From positions 1-46,474 of the forward strand of contig NZ_RCFQ01000024.1 in NCBI RefSeq assembly GCF_003665155.1: a stretch of DNA of 46,474 bases. Reading direction: 5' to 3'. This document shows, one piece after another, positions 35,187-43,564 of this stretch. The stretch comes from Mariprofundus sp. EBB-1 (GTDB lineage Bacteria; Pseudomonadota; Zetaproteobacteria; Mariprofundales; Mariprofundaceae). Each line of letters starts with the position of its first letter. Position 1 is the first letter of the stretch. A program made the position numbers and the translations under genes. Under the pieces are notes generated by a model that had not been told where the DNA came from, searched no databases, and was given only the letters and a program-made list of their open reading frames with translations.

Positions 35187-35260
35187 TTTTGGTTTTTTAT
35201 GCGTTAAGTGTTTGATTTTTAATGGTTTTATCCTTGGCATTCTTCCTGCTTAGGTATGGC

Positions 35261-36805
35261 ATGATAGAACAAATAAATGGAACCGGCCTATCCGGCATTT
35301 CGGGTAAATCCACGAAGCACGGTAAGAATAGCTTGTTTGCTAAATTACTGGCCATGCTAGAGAAGAATGCTGAAACCTCTGGTAAGGGCAAAGGGCTTCA
35401 ACTTAGTGCAGCTAATTCGGGTAAGGCCAAAGGTTTGCTTTCTTTGGCTGAGAAAACTGATCCTGTGTTGGCTGCGAAAAGTAAACTTCTATTGGCTTTG
35501 GCTACAAAAGAGAAAGCAGAGGGCAAAGAGAAGATAGATGAAAGTGCGACTCCTTTATTCGCAGCTCATGTGATTATTGATCAGGCATCCCAGACTAAAA
35601 AGAGCGATACAATTGGCAAGGTTTCACTGTTGATTGAGGGCCAAGTCACTGGACAGGCACATGGAAAAGTTGGAACGCAAGGTGCTGAAAAAGGTGCTGA
35701 GCCGGGAGCTGACAAAACGGCCTTCATTAAAGGTGCGGATAAGCTTGATCTGGGTAATAATGTGTTGAACGAGAAGGCTCAGGGCATGTCCGCTAAAGCA
35801 GATGGTATGCCTGTGTCTCAGTTTAATGGAGAGCTGGGCAAGCAGGTTCAGGCTTTGGATTCGGAATCAACACGCTTGGTTTCTGATAAAGTTGCTACTG
35901 ATATCTCAGCTCTGGCGCAAAAGAGTCAAGGGGCTGAGCAGAGTGTTAAGGCAGCTTCACTCACAGGTATCGGGCAACTGGAGGCGAATGCACAGCCCAC
36001 GTTGAATAAATCGGATAGTACAGATCGCGCAGGTCTAGAAGATAAAAAAGCTGATTTAATCGGCCTGGCTAAACAGGGATTGGGTGAAAAGAGTGTTGCG
36101 AAAACTCCTGCCGAGGTGATGGGAGCTGCTGTCGGTGCACACCTTCAACATGCTAAAGCAGTTCAGGCTCACCAGTCACAACAGGCTCAGCAGATCAATG
36201 CAAATGCTGTTGCATCCGGGGTGCAGGTCACAATGTCTGAAGCATCGTTGGGTGATTCAGGTTCACAGTTCTCGGATAATAAGGGTGGTCAAGGTACACA
36301 GGCATCCTCTTCCATGCTGGGCGATGTGAAGTCAACAGGCTCATCTTCATCTGCAAATGCGAATTTCCAGAGTTATTTGACCAGCAAAGCGGCACCGGTT
36401 TTGTCTGTCTTTGATAGCATGAACCATATCGCTCAGTCAGCCAAAAATGGTCAGACTCGTTTAGAGATTCAACTTGATCCAGCCAATCTCGGAAAAATAC
36501 AAATTTCATTGCAAAGTGATGCATCTAAACATTTGCAGGTGCACATGATTGTGGACCAGAGCATGACACGTACAGCACTTGAACAGCAATTACCGCAATT
36601 AAGGACGGCATTGGCACAGCAGGGTTTTGATCTATCCGGTTTTTCCATGGATTCACAGGGTCAACAGGCATCATCAGGTGGTGATGGCCATGGAGCGCGA
36701 TCACAAGCTGGAGCCAACCAACTGGAAAAAGTGATGGTTGACGGTTCCCTGCCAACACAGACACAACAGGCGATGACAGGTTCCGGCCTGAGCATCCGGG
36801 TTTAG
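35261..36805 (+). CDS. fliK: Flagellar hook-length control protein FliK
   Basis: About 514 residues. The N-terminal two-thirds is low-complexity, rich in Lys, Gly, Ala, Gln and Ser, as expected for the extended ruler part. The C-terminal Flg_hook domain is clear (RLEIQLDPANLGKIQISLQS, then EQQLPQLRTALAQQGFDL). FliK sets hook length and switches export specificity. The ATG at 35261 has AGG six bases upstream; ATG/GTG codons before it lack support. flgD follows nine bases after the stop, so the three hook genes form one unit. Confidence 0.9.
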   Translation: MIEQINGTGLSGISGKSTKHGKNSLFAKLLAMLEKNAETSGKGKGLQLSAANSGKAKGLLSLAEKTDPVLAAKSKLLLALATKEKAEGKEKIDESATPLFAAHVIIDQASQTKKSDTIGKVSLLIEGQVTGQAHGKVGTQGAEKGAEPGADKTAFIKGADKLDLGNNVLNEKAQGMSAKADGMPVSQFNGELGKQVQALDSESTRLVSDKVATDISALAQKSQGAEQSVKAASLTGIGQLEANAQPTLNKSDSTDRAGLEDKKADLIGLAKQGLGEKSVAKTPAEVMGAAVGAHLQHAKAVQAHQSQQAQQINANAVASGVQVTMSEASLGDSGSQFSDNKGGQGTQASSSMLGDVKSTGSSSSANANFQSYLTSKAAPVLSVFDSMNHIAQSAKNGQTRLEIQLDPANLGKIQISLQSDASKHLQVHMIVDQSMTRTALEQQLPQLRTALAQQGFDLSGFSMDSQGQQASSGGDGHGARSQAGANQLEKVMVDGSLPTQTQQAMTGSGLSIRV

Positions 36806-36814
36806 GAGAGCTAT

Positions 36815-37486
36815 ATGTTAGCAACGAATATCAGCAGCACGAGCTCGGCTACAGCGACAACTACAACCAGACAGACCGATATCGGTCAGAAAGATATCTT
36901 TTTGAAGTTACTGGTTGCACAAATGGAAAATCAGGACCCTTTGAAACCTCAGGATGCCACACAGATGTCATCCCAGTTGGCGCAATTTAATATGGTAGAG
37001 CAACAGACACAGAGTAATAAATATCTCGAACAGATGGTTGCTGCCGGTGGTGGTGCTTCTTCTTCAGTCGCTCAGCCAGGCACTGGAGCCTCTTATCTGG
37101 GGCATTCAGTAACAGTGAATCAAAACCAGCTACTGTATGATGGTACAAACCAGAACTTTACGGCTGTGTTGGATGAACCTGCAACAGATGTGTTGGCCTT
37201 CGTCTTTGATGGTGCCGGTAACCCGGTTCGTACGATGCAGTTTAATAACCTTCCAGCTGGAGCTACTTCAATGGTTTGGGACGGTACTTTGGATTCCGGA
37301 GCTATTGCACCTCAAGGGAATTACAGCGTGCAGCTCTCGCCACTCAATATCAATGGTGCTGAAGTGGGGTATGCGATTCAGCGCACAGGACAGGTGGATG
37401 CGGTTCGATTTAACACAGCTGGCACAGAGTTAATGGTGGGTGGTGTCGCTACATCCATCGCAAATATCACAGAACTCCGTTTGTAA
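36815..37486 (+). CDS. flgD: Flagellar hook capping protein FlgD
   Basis: A 223-residue FlgD. The N-terminal region has the family signature FLKLLVAQMENQDPLKPQDA followed by TQMSSQLAQFNMVEQQ. The C-terminal half holds the FlgD Ig-like and tudor-like parts (VFDGAGNPVRTMQ, GNYSVQLSPLN). It forms the scaffold cap on which FlgE polymerises. AGGAG precedes the ATG. It sits between fliK and flgE. Confidence 0.95.
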   Translation: MLATNISSTSSATATTTTRQTDIGQKDIFLKLLVAQMENQDPLKPQDATQMSSQLAQFNMVEQQTQSNKYLEQMVAAGGGASSSVAQPGTGASYLGHSVTVNQNQLLYDGTNQNFTAVLDEPATDVLAFVFDGAGNPVRTMQFNNLPAGATSMVWDGTLDSGAIAPQGNYSVQLSPLNINGAEVGYAIQRTGQVDAVRFNTAGTELMVGGVATSIANITELRL

Positions 37487-37522
37487 TAGAACACAAACGG
37501 TAATAAACATAAGGAGTAAATC

Positions 37523-39253
37523 ATGGGTATTTATAATGCACTATATATCGGCGCTTCCGGTCTATCATCGTTTGGTGAGGCTGTACGCGTAGTTGGTGAT
37601 AATATTTCCAACGTCAACTCTCTGGGCTTTAAGAGCCAGAATGTAAACTTTTCAGATGTGCTTTCACAAACAGTGGGTGTATCCAGGTCTAATATTGCTA
37701 ACCAGGTAGGTAATGGTGTGCGTATCGGGTCGATTACCCGTGATGCTGCGCAGGGGTCATTGCAGAACACCACCAGCCCTACAGATATGGCGATCAATGG
37801 TAACGGACTCTTTGCCATGCGCGATCCGGCCACAGGTCAGTTATCTTATACCCGAGCTGGTGCATTCATTCTGGATAAAGATTTTAATTTGATTGATGCA
37901 CAGGGTAACGTGGTTCAAGGGTTTCCTGTGGATCAAGTGACCAACACGGCAAGTGGTAATGTTGGTGATATTACCTTCGCTAATCTGGCAGCTCAGGCGC
38001 AGGCAACCACTGCAGTCACTGCTGCGGTTACATTGGATTCCAATGCAACAGTGTTGGCTACCGGTACTGTGTTTGATCCGAATAATCCGGCCACATTCCA
38101 TTATAAAACAGAAGTGAATGTGTTTGATTCTCTTGGTCAGACCCATGCTACGAGTTTGCAGTATACTAAAGTTGGCCAGGATTCTGCAGGCAATACCGTT
38201 TGGGACTGGCATGCTTCTGTTGATGGTGGCGACCTGGCCGGTGGTACAGCTGGTGTAGCTACACCCATTGGCGGTGGTTCAGCGGCAGCTTCAACCATAA
38301 CGCCTGCAGTCGCTGCAGTTGCTGATACGACCAGTGGTGCATTCACAGTGGCTAGTACTGCTGCAGCAGCAGGTACTGCGGTTACAAACTTCCAGGCATC
38401 GGCAGTGGGTGCTACCTACAGCATTGCTTCTGATGGTGCTGGTTTAATTACTGTTACATCGAGTGTGGCCGGAGTCAGTGGTACGGGAACGTTTGCTGCT
38501 GGCGGCACTCAGGCAATCACCTTAAGTGATGGTACGATTGTTAGTGTTAATTATGGTGCTACCGATGTGGTTGGTACAGCTGGTACATTGGCAGCATCAA
38601 CCGGTGGTACTGCTGCCGTTGCTGCTGTTGTTGCTGCAGTAGGTCCACAATCCATTGTGTTCGGACCTAACGGTGAGTTGGTGCAGGAAAATTCACCCGC
38701 TCTAACATTCAACTGGAGCGGTGCTGCTCCAAGTACTGTCTCTCTGGATTTTGGTAATGCTGCAGGTCAGGGAACCCTTTATCCCGTAAACCTAGCCGAT
38801 GGAGGGCAGGGTGTTACAGGTACCGGTCTTGAAGCAACTGTGCAGGTGGCCGGCTCATTTGCGACCCGTCAGATGACACGTGACGGTTTTGCATCCGGCT
38901 TCCTTGATAAACTGGAAACAGATTCATCCGGTAAAATCTTTGGTGTATTCACCAATGGTCAGCGTCGTGGCCTGTATCAGGTGGCGCTAGCGAACTTTCC
39001 GAACGATGCGGTGTTAAATCATATCGGTAATAACCTGCTACAGGAAAGTATCGCATCAGGTACGCCGGTACTGGGTCTGCCTGGAGCCGGTGGTATGGGC
39101 ACCATCTCACCATTCGCACTGGAGCAGTCCAATGTGGATCTGGCGGCGGAATTTGTGAAACTCATCATTATTCAGCGTGGTTATGAAGCCAACTCCAAAA
39201 CCATTCTGACTACCGATCAGATGCTTTCATCGTTGATGCAAGTGAAACGTTAA
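37523..39253 (+). CDS. flgE: Flagellar hook protein FlgE
   Basis: A 576-residue hook subunit. The N-terminal rod domain (GASGLSSFGEAVRVVGDNIS then NVNSLGFKSQNVNFSDVL) and the C-terminal partner (SNVDLAAEFVKLIIIQRGYE, TTDQMLSSLMQVKR) are intact. Residues about 250-372 form an Ala/Thr/Gly/Val-rich low-complexity insertion in the surface-exposed middle, making the protein longer than enteric FlgE (about 400). AAGGAG precedes the ATG. A strong terminator follows. Confidence 0.94.
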   Translation: MGIYNALYIGASGLSSFGEAVRVVGDNISNVNSLGFKSQNVNFSDVLSQTVGVSRSNIANQVGNGVRIGSITRDAAQGSLQNTTSPTDMAINGNGLFAMRDPATGQLSYTRAGAFILDKDFNLIDAQGNVVQGFPVDQVTNTASGNVGDITFANLAAQAQATTAVTAAVTLDSNATVLATGTVFDPNNPATFHYKTEVNVFDSLGQTHATSLQYTKVGQDSAGNTVWDWHASVDGGDLAGGTAGVATPIGGGSAAASTITPAVAAVADTTSGAFTVASTAAAAGTAVTNFQASAVGATYSIASDGAGLITVTSSVAGVSGTGTFAAGGTQAITLSDGTIVSVNYGATDVVGTAGTLAASTGGTAAVAAVVAAVGPQSIVFGPNGELVQENSPALTFNWSGAAPSTVSLDFGNAAGQGTLYPVNLADGGQGVTGTGLEATVQVAGSFATRQMTRDGFASGFLDKLETDSSGKIFGVFTNGQRRGLYQVALANFPNDAVLNHIGNNLLQESIASGTPVLGLPGAGGMGTISPFALEQSNVDLAAEFVKLIIIQRGYEANSKTILTTDQMLSSLMQVKR

Positions 39254-39284
39254 ACACCGCTTAATACTGTAGCGGCTTAAATCA

Positions 39285-39316
39285 ACAGGCTGGAGGATAA
39301 TCCTCCGGCCTGTTTT
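39285..39316. terminator. Terminator between flgE and the WrbA-like gene
   Basis: ACAGGCTGGAGGA pairs with TCCTCCGGCCTGT (13 pairs, one G-U) around TAA and is followed by T residues. The convergent genes on each side could both use it. Confidence 0.9.
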
Positions 39317-39333
39317 ATTTGATATTGGAAAAC

Positions 39334-39879
39334 TTAGTCGGCAATAATACGTGCAGCAGTTTCACTAAGATGCGCACCATAACTGCGTGCGGCGGCGAGG
39401 GCTGTATCACTGATGCCTGATGGCATGCCTTCATGATTGCCTGTACGGCCATAAGGTCCCCATTGCAGACCGCCATCGGCATAACCGGGTAATGATTTGG
39501 GAAATCCAATCACGATCATGCCGTGTTCGAGAAAGTTGGAATAGAGAGAAATCATGGTCTGCTCAACGCCGCCTCCGGCACCACCAAAACCGCCACCGGT
39601 AGCAAATACGCCGCCGACTTTGCCTTCCAGTGAACCATCCATCCATAGCTTTCCAGCCTGATCAATCAGCTTTTTCATCGGCCAGGCCATAGACCCCATA
39701 TGCACAGACGTGCCAAAAAGAATGATGTCTGCATGGATAAGATCATCTAAACCCGTCTCTGCAGCACTCTTTAACACTATCTGCGCACCGCTCTGGCTGA
39801 CATTTATGCCTGCTGCGATGGCTGAGGCCATTTTCTGTGTGTTGCCGTAATCGGAATGATAAGCAATGAGTACATTCAT
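39334..39879 (-). CDS. WrbA-like flavodoxin-fold NAD(P)H:quinone oxidoreductase
   Basis: A 181-residue flavodoxin-like protein. The FMN phosphate loop is in LIAYHSDYGNTQKMA, and FGTSVHMGSMAWPMKKLIDQ and FATGGGFGGAGGGVEQTM match the WrbA/Lot6 group of two-electron quinone reductases. AGGAGAGAG precedes the ATG. It is probably a stand-alone oxidative-stress gene; the precise substrate is not readable. Confidence 0.88.
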   Translation of the reverse strand: MNVLIAYHSDYGNTQKMASAIAAGINVSQSGAQIVLKSAAETGLDDLIHADIILFGTSVHMGSMAWPMKKLIDQAGKLWMDGSLEGKVGGVFATGGGFGGAGGGVEQTMISLYSNFLEHGMIVIGFPKSLPGYADGGLQWGPYGRTGNHEGMPSGISDTALAAARSYGAHLSETAARIIAD

Positions 39880-40223
39880 AATCTCTCTCCTGATGGAGTG
39901 AGGACTATATTCGCAGGCTGCGGGCTGTCTATCCGGGGCACTGCATTCGCATTAAAATACCCCCTGTTTTACGAACATGATTCAGTATTTTTCACCGTAA
40001 AATATGCAGAGGAAAAACAAGCAGCCATAAAGTATTAGAAAACTTTCTTCACGTTATTAATGTTTTGATTTTGCTTTGCGTAACTTTCCCCCAGGGGAGT
40101 CTCTCTTGCGCAAGCACAATTCACCTTCTGCGTCCTCAGCGGTAAACGCTTTTAAGTATTTTAATACGACTACGCTGCTATCCGGACGCTGCATTAGCGT
40201 GCTTTCTTGGTTAGTGTGCGCAG
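39880..40223. other. Intergenic region with a degenerate repeat
   Basis: No convincing gene is present in 344 bases; a 60-codon frame at 39856-40038 overlaps the WrbA-like gene and lacks a ribosome-binding site. A 7-base inverted repeat TTTTACG/CGTAAAA lies near 39966-40005. A degenerate interspersed repeat is described separately at 40067-40148. Confidence 0.4.
40067..40148 (-). repeat. Interspersed repeat, minus-strand copy
   Basis: Read on the minus strand, TTTACCGCTGAGGACGCAGA starts the unit and TTACGCAAAGCAAAATC ends it. These two blocks match the shorter copy at 44807-44846. Here they are separated by about 45 bases that include the palindrome CTTGCGCAAG. The GAGGACGCAGA core resembles small repeats common in bacterial intergenic regions. 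Confidence 0.55.
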
Positions 40224-40427
40224 ATGGAAGAACGATTGATTGAACTGGAAACAAAAATATCTTATCAGGATCATCTGATTAATGAATTGAATGATGTGGT
40301 GGTGCGTCAGCAGCAGCAGATTGATCAGCTTGAAAAACAGATGGTGCGTTTCGGTGATCACCTTAAACAAGCCAGCGGTTCAGGACTGGCCAGGCCCGAT
40401 GAAGAAGTGCCGCCGCCGCATTATTAG
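40224..40427 (+). CDS. slyX: SlyX family protein
   Basis: A 67-residue coiled-coil protein with the SlyX pattern: LIELETKISYQDHLINELND followed by VVVRQQQQIDQLEKQM and the proline-rich tail PDEEVPPPHY. Its function is unknown. It appears as a small independent gene upstream of argH. No strong ribosome-binding site is visible. Confidence 0.92.
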   Translation: MEERLIELETKISYQDHLINELNDVVVRQQQQIDQLEKQMVRFGDHLKQASGSGLARPDEEVPPPHY

Positions 40428-40494
40428 CCGTTACGTTTCCGTTATCTTCATTGCATAGCTATAGTTGCAAAATCTTTAAAAGCAGGTGACAAAC

Positions 40495-41913
40495 ATGTCT
40501 GAAAAACCATGGGGCGGTCGTTTTGAATCCCCGACTGATGAATTTGTAGAAGCCTTTAATGCCTCCACCGATGTTGATGCGCGTATGTATGCAGAAGATA
40601 TCGCAGGTTCAAAAGCGCATGCCAAAATGCTATGTCAGCAGGGGATTTTATCATCTGAAGATTTGAAGGCTATTTTACGCGGTCTCGATGTTGTGTATGG
40701 CGAGATAGAAAGTGGTGAACTTGAATTTACCATTGCCCTTGAAGATGTGCATATGAATATTGAATCGCGCTTAACAGCTCTTATTGGTGATGCCGGTAAA
40801 CGCTTACATACAGCCCGTTCCAGAAATGATCAGGTGACAACCGATACCCGTCTGTATCTGCGTCGCCGGACAGATGGGATGATAGATCGCTTGCGCCATC
40901 TTCAATCGGTTCTGGTGCTTTTGGCTGAAGAGCATGCGGCCAGTATTATGCCGGGTTTTACGCATCTGCAAACAGCACAGCCTGTTACACTGGGTCATCA
41001 TCTGTTGGCATATGTGGAGATGTTTGAACGTGATGCGGCGCGTTTTCTTGATGCGCGTCAGCGTATGAATCAGTGCCCGCTTGGCTCAGCCGCGCTGGCC
41101 GGTACAACATTCCCTATTGATCGTTATATGACTGCTGATTTGTTGGGTTTTGATGCGCCAACGGCCAACTCTCTGGATGCAGTCTCTGACCGTGATTATA
41201 TTATGGAACTGCTTGCTGCCGCTTCGATCTGCTCCATTCATCTGTCACGTTTTTCTGAAGAACTGATTTTGTGGATGAGTGCCCAGTTTGGTTTTATTGA
41301 TCTGCCCGATGCATTTTGTACCGGTTCATCGATCATGCCGCAGAAGAAAAATCCGGATATGCCGGAACTGGTGCGTGGTAAGTCCGGCCGCATTATTGGT
41401 GGTTTGGTGGCAATTTTAACGACGGTGAAAGGTCTACCGTTGGCTTACAATAAAGATATGCAGGAAGATAAAACGGCCGTGTTTGATGCCTTTGATAATC
41501 TGGAAGGTTGTTTGCGTGTGTTTGGCGATATGTTGCCGGGTATGAAAGTGAATAAAGAGGTGTTACATAAGGCTGCATCTTCCGGTTTTGCTACTGCGAC
41601 AGATCTTGCTGATGCCTTAGTGCGTGCCGGTGTTCCTTTCCGTGATGCGCATGAAATTGTTGGAAAATCAGTAGGTCATTGTATTCGAGAAAAAATTGAG
41701 TTGCATGCCATGGATGCGGCTGCCTGTGCAGCTATTGATGCGCGTTTGAATGTGGAGATGGTACGTGAACTCTCTGTTGAAGCGTGCGTGGCAGCGCGCG
41801 ACCATATAGGCGGTACTGCACCTCAACAGGTGTTGCAGCAGGTTGCTCTGTGGCAGCAGCGTTTGGCGACAGGAGCAACTGCTTCTGATTCTACAATGGG
41901 AAGCGGAGAGTAA
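40495..41913 (+). CDS. argH: Argininosuccinate lyase
   Basis: A 472-residue member of the fumarase/aspartase superfamily that splits argininosuccinate to arginine and fumarate. KPWGGRFESPTDEFVEAFNA opens the protein, TARSRNDQVTTDTRLYLR gives the first substrate motif, and GSSIMPQKKNPDMPELVRGK is the catalytic serine signature. AGG lies upstream of ATG 40495; the in-frame GTG at 40486 overlaps that site and is less likely. A lipoprotein gene starts one base after the stop. Confidence 0.96.
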   Translation: MSEKPWGGRFESPTDEFVEAFNASTDVDARMYAEDIAGSKAHAKMLCQQGILSSEDLKAILRGLDVVYGEIESGELEFTIALEDVHMNIESRLTALIGDAGKRLHTARSRNDQVTTDTRLYLRRRTDGMIDRLRHLQSVLVLLAEEHAASIMPGFTHLQTAQPVTLGHHLLAYVEMFERDAARFLDARQRMNQCPLGSAALAGTTFPIDRYMTADLLGFDAPTANSLDAVSDRDYIMELLAAASICSIHLSRFSEELILWMSAQFGFIDLPDAFCTGSSIMPQKKNPDMPELVRGKSGRIIGGLVAILTTVKGLPLAYNKDMQEDKTAVFDAFDNLEGCLRVFGDMLPGMKVNKEVLHKAASSGFATATDLADALVRAGVPFRDAHEIVGKSVGHCIREKIELHAMDAAACAAIDARLNVEMVRELSVEACVAARDHIGGTAPQQVLQQVALWQQRLATGATASDSTMGSGE

Positions 41914-41914
41914 T

Positions 41915-42349
41915 ATGTTATCAATAGTGCGTCGTAGTGTATGGCTGTGTTTGATTCTGGCAGTGTTTTTAAATGGTTGTGGGCGCAAAGAAGTGCCGCA
42001 GGCGATTGTAGATGACGCTGTCACCCCTCAAATCGTTGATTTGCGTTCCGGGGTTGTTGGTAATGTGTTGCGCCTGGACTTTGTGCTCAAAGGCAGTGCA
42101 GAGGGTGTGGGGTATGAAATTGATCGCACCAAGGTGGATCCGTATTGCCAGTGTCCGGGTTTCTGGCGTCGTTTTTATGAACAGCCAGCACTTGCCCGGC
42201 AGGTGAATGAAGAGACATATAGAATCATTAATTTGAAAACGGATGCAGTTGAATTTCTCTTCCGTATCCGCGCTGTAGATGTTGCCGGTAACTTTGGCCC
42301 ATGGAGCAAGCTTATCCGTGCTCAAGCAGTAGATTTAAGAAAGAAGTAG
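41915..42349 (+). CDS. Small lipoprotein, fibronectin-III-like
   Basis: A 144-residue protein with a lipoprotein signal (RSVWLCLILAVFLNGCGRK; lipobox LNGC, with Asn at an unusual position). The rest looks like a single beta-sandwich domain, with FRIRAVDVAGNFGPWS resembling the end of fibronectin type III repeats. The residues just after the Cys are GRKE, with no Asp at +2, so outer-membrane sorting is plausible. GGAG precedes the ATG. It lies between argH and the dapC-like gene and is probably in the same operon. Function is unknown. Confidence 0.75.
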   Translation: MLSIVRRSVWLCLILAVFLNGCGRKEVPQAIVDDAVTPQIVDLRSGVVGNVLRLDFVLKGSAEGVGYEIDRTKVDPYCQCPGFWRRFYEQPALARQVNEETYRIINLKTDAVEFLFRIRAVDVAGNFGPWSKLIRAQAVDLRKK

Positions 42350-42360
42350 GCTCGAATACA

Positions 42361-43563
42361 GTGAATCGAAATCAACAATCCCGACAGGTTCGCCTTGATC
42401 AGTTGGGTGCTTATCCATTTGAACGGCTCAAGGTTCTGTTTGCCGGACACCATACGAATCCGGATATCACTTCGATTGATGCTGGAGCCGGTGAACCACG
42501 TCTGCCGCTACCTCCATTTGTTGCCGATACGCTGGCACAACATTTGGGTGGTTTTTCCAAATACCCATCCACGGTGGGCGGACTGCCGTTGCGCCAGGCG
42601 ATCGCCAGTTGGCTGGAGCGCCGTTTTGCTTTGCAGCATGTGGATCCACTCACGCAAGTGCTCTCGGCCAATGGCACACGCGAAGCGTTATTTGCCATTG
42701 CGCATGCATTGATTAATCCGGAAGCGGTAAGGAAACCGAATGTCTTGATGCCGAACCCGATGTATCAGATCTACCTTGGGGCTGCATATACAGCTGGTGG
42801 GGATCCGGTGTTCTTACCATGCACGGCTGAAACAGGTTTTGCACCTGATCTGGATGCTGTACCAGAAGATGCCTGGTCCAATACCGCGCTGGTATATGTC
42901 TGTTCACCTTCAAACCCGACCGGTTGGATTGCTGATAGCGCATATTTTGAGCAGTTGCTGACACTGGCTGATAAACATGATTTTTATATTGTATCGGATG
43001 AATGTTATTCGGAAATTTATTGGCAGGAACGTCCTGTTGGTCTGTTGGAAGTGGCCGAGTCATCCGGGCGTGAAGGTTTCAGTCGTTGTCTGGTGATGAA
43101 TTCTTTATCGAAACGTTCGGCGCTGCCGGGCATGCGTTCCGGTCTTATTGCAGGCGATGCAAGCTTGATTGCACGTTTTGCAAAAATGCGCAGTTACACT
43201 GGCCCGGCTACTCCGCTGCCCCTGCAAGCCGTTGCGGCGGCGGCATGGTCAGATGAAACACATGTGGCGCAACATCTGGACGTGTACCGTGCCAGCTTAA
43301 AGGCGTTTTTTGATGTTTATGGTACGGATGAGGCCGGCATACCTCCCGGCTCCTTTTTTGTGTGGTTGCCAGTGGTAGATGAAGAAGCCTTTGCGGTGGC
43401 TGCATATGAGCAGCAGTCGGTGATCGTGTTGCCCGGTTCGTATCTCAGTGCTGATGATGCCGATGGGGTGAATCCCGGGGCGGGGTATATACGTGCAGCC
43501 CTTGTTGACGGGCCTGAAAAAGCAGCTGAACTTGCCCGTCGTCTAAAAGCAGTGAGGATTTAA
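42361..43563 (+). CDS. dapC: Succinyldiaminopimelate aminotransferase-like enzyme
   Basis: A class I/II PLP aminotransferase of about 400 residues. YVCSPSNPTGWIADSAYFEQ, VSDECYSEIYW and the PLP-lysine motif NSLSKRSALPGMRSGLIAGD are intact. Its position beside a DAP-decarboxylase-like gene and dapD supports the DapC role (N-succinyl-2-amino-6-oxopimelate transamination). A GTG at 42361 is chosen; the frame extends to an ATG at 42301, but that would overlap the lipoprotein by 49 bases. The family alone does not prove the substrate. Confidence 0.85.
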   Translation: MNRNQQSRQVRLDQLGAYPFERLKVLFAGHHTNPDITSIDAGAGEPRLPLPPFVADTLAQHLGGFSKYPSTVGGLPLRQAIASWLERRFALQHVDPLTQVLSANGTREALFAIAHALINPEAVRKPNVLMPNPMYQIYLGAAYTAGGDPVFLPCTAETGFAPDLDAVPEDAWSNTALVYVCSPSNPTGWIADSAYFEQLLTLADKHDFYIVSDECYSEIYWQERPVGLLEVAESSGREGFSRCLVMNSLSKRSALPGMRSGLIAGDASLIARFAKMRSYTGPATPLPLQAVAAAAWSDETHVAQHLDVYRASLKAFFDVYGTDEAGIPPGSFFVWLPVVDEEAFAVAAYEQQSVIVLPGSYLSADDADGVNPGAGYIRAALVDGPEKAAELARRLKAVRI

Positions 43564-43564
43564 G

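Noticed and set aside
35235-35250. A sigma-54-like promoter (TGGCA-N7-TGCT with correct GG/GC spacing) before fliK
   Set aside because: Its predicted start point would fall at the fliK ATG (35261), leaving no room for the AGG ribosome-binding site at about 35252, so the match may be chance.
39856-40038. A plus-strand 60-codon ORF in the WrbA-slyX gap
   Set aside because: It overlaps the start of the WrbA-like gene on the other strand, lacks a ribosome-binding site and matches nothing recognised.
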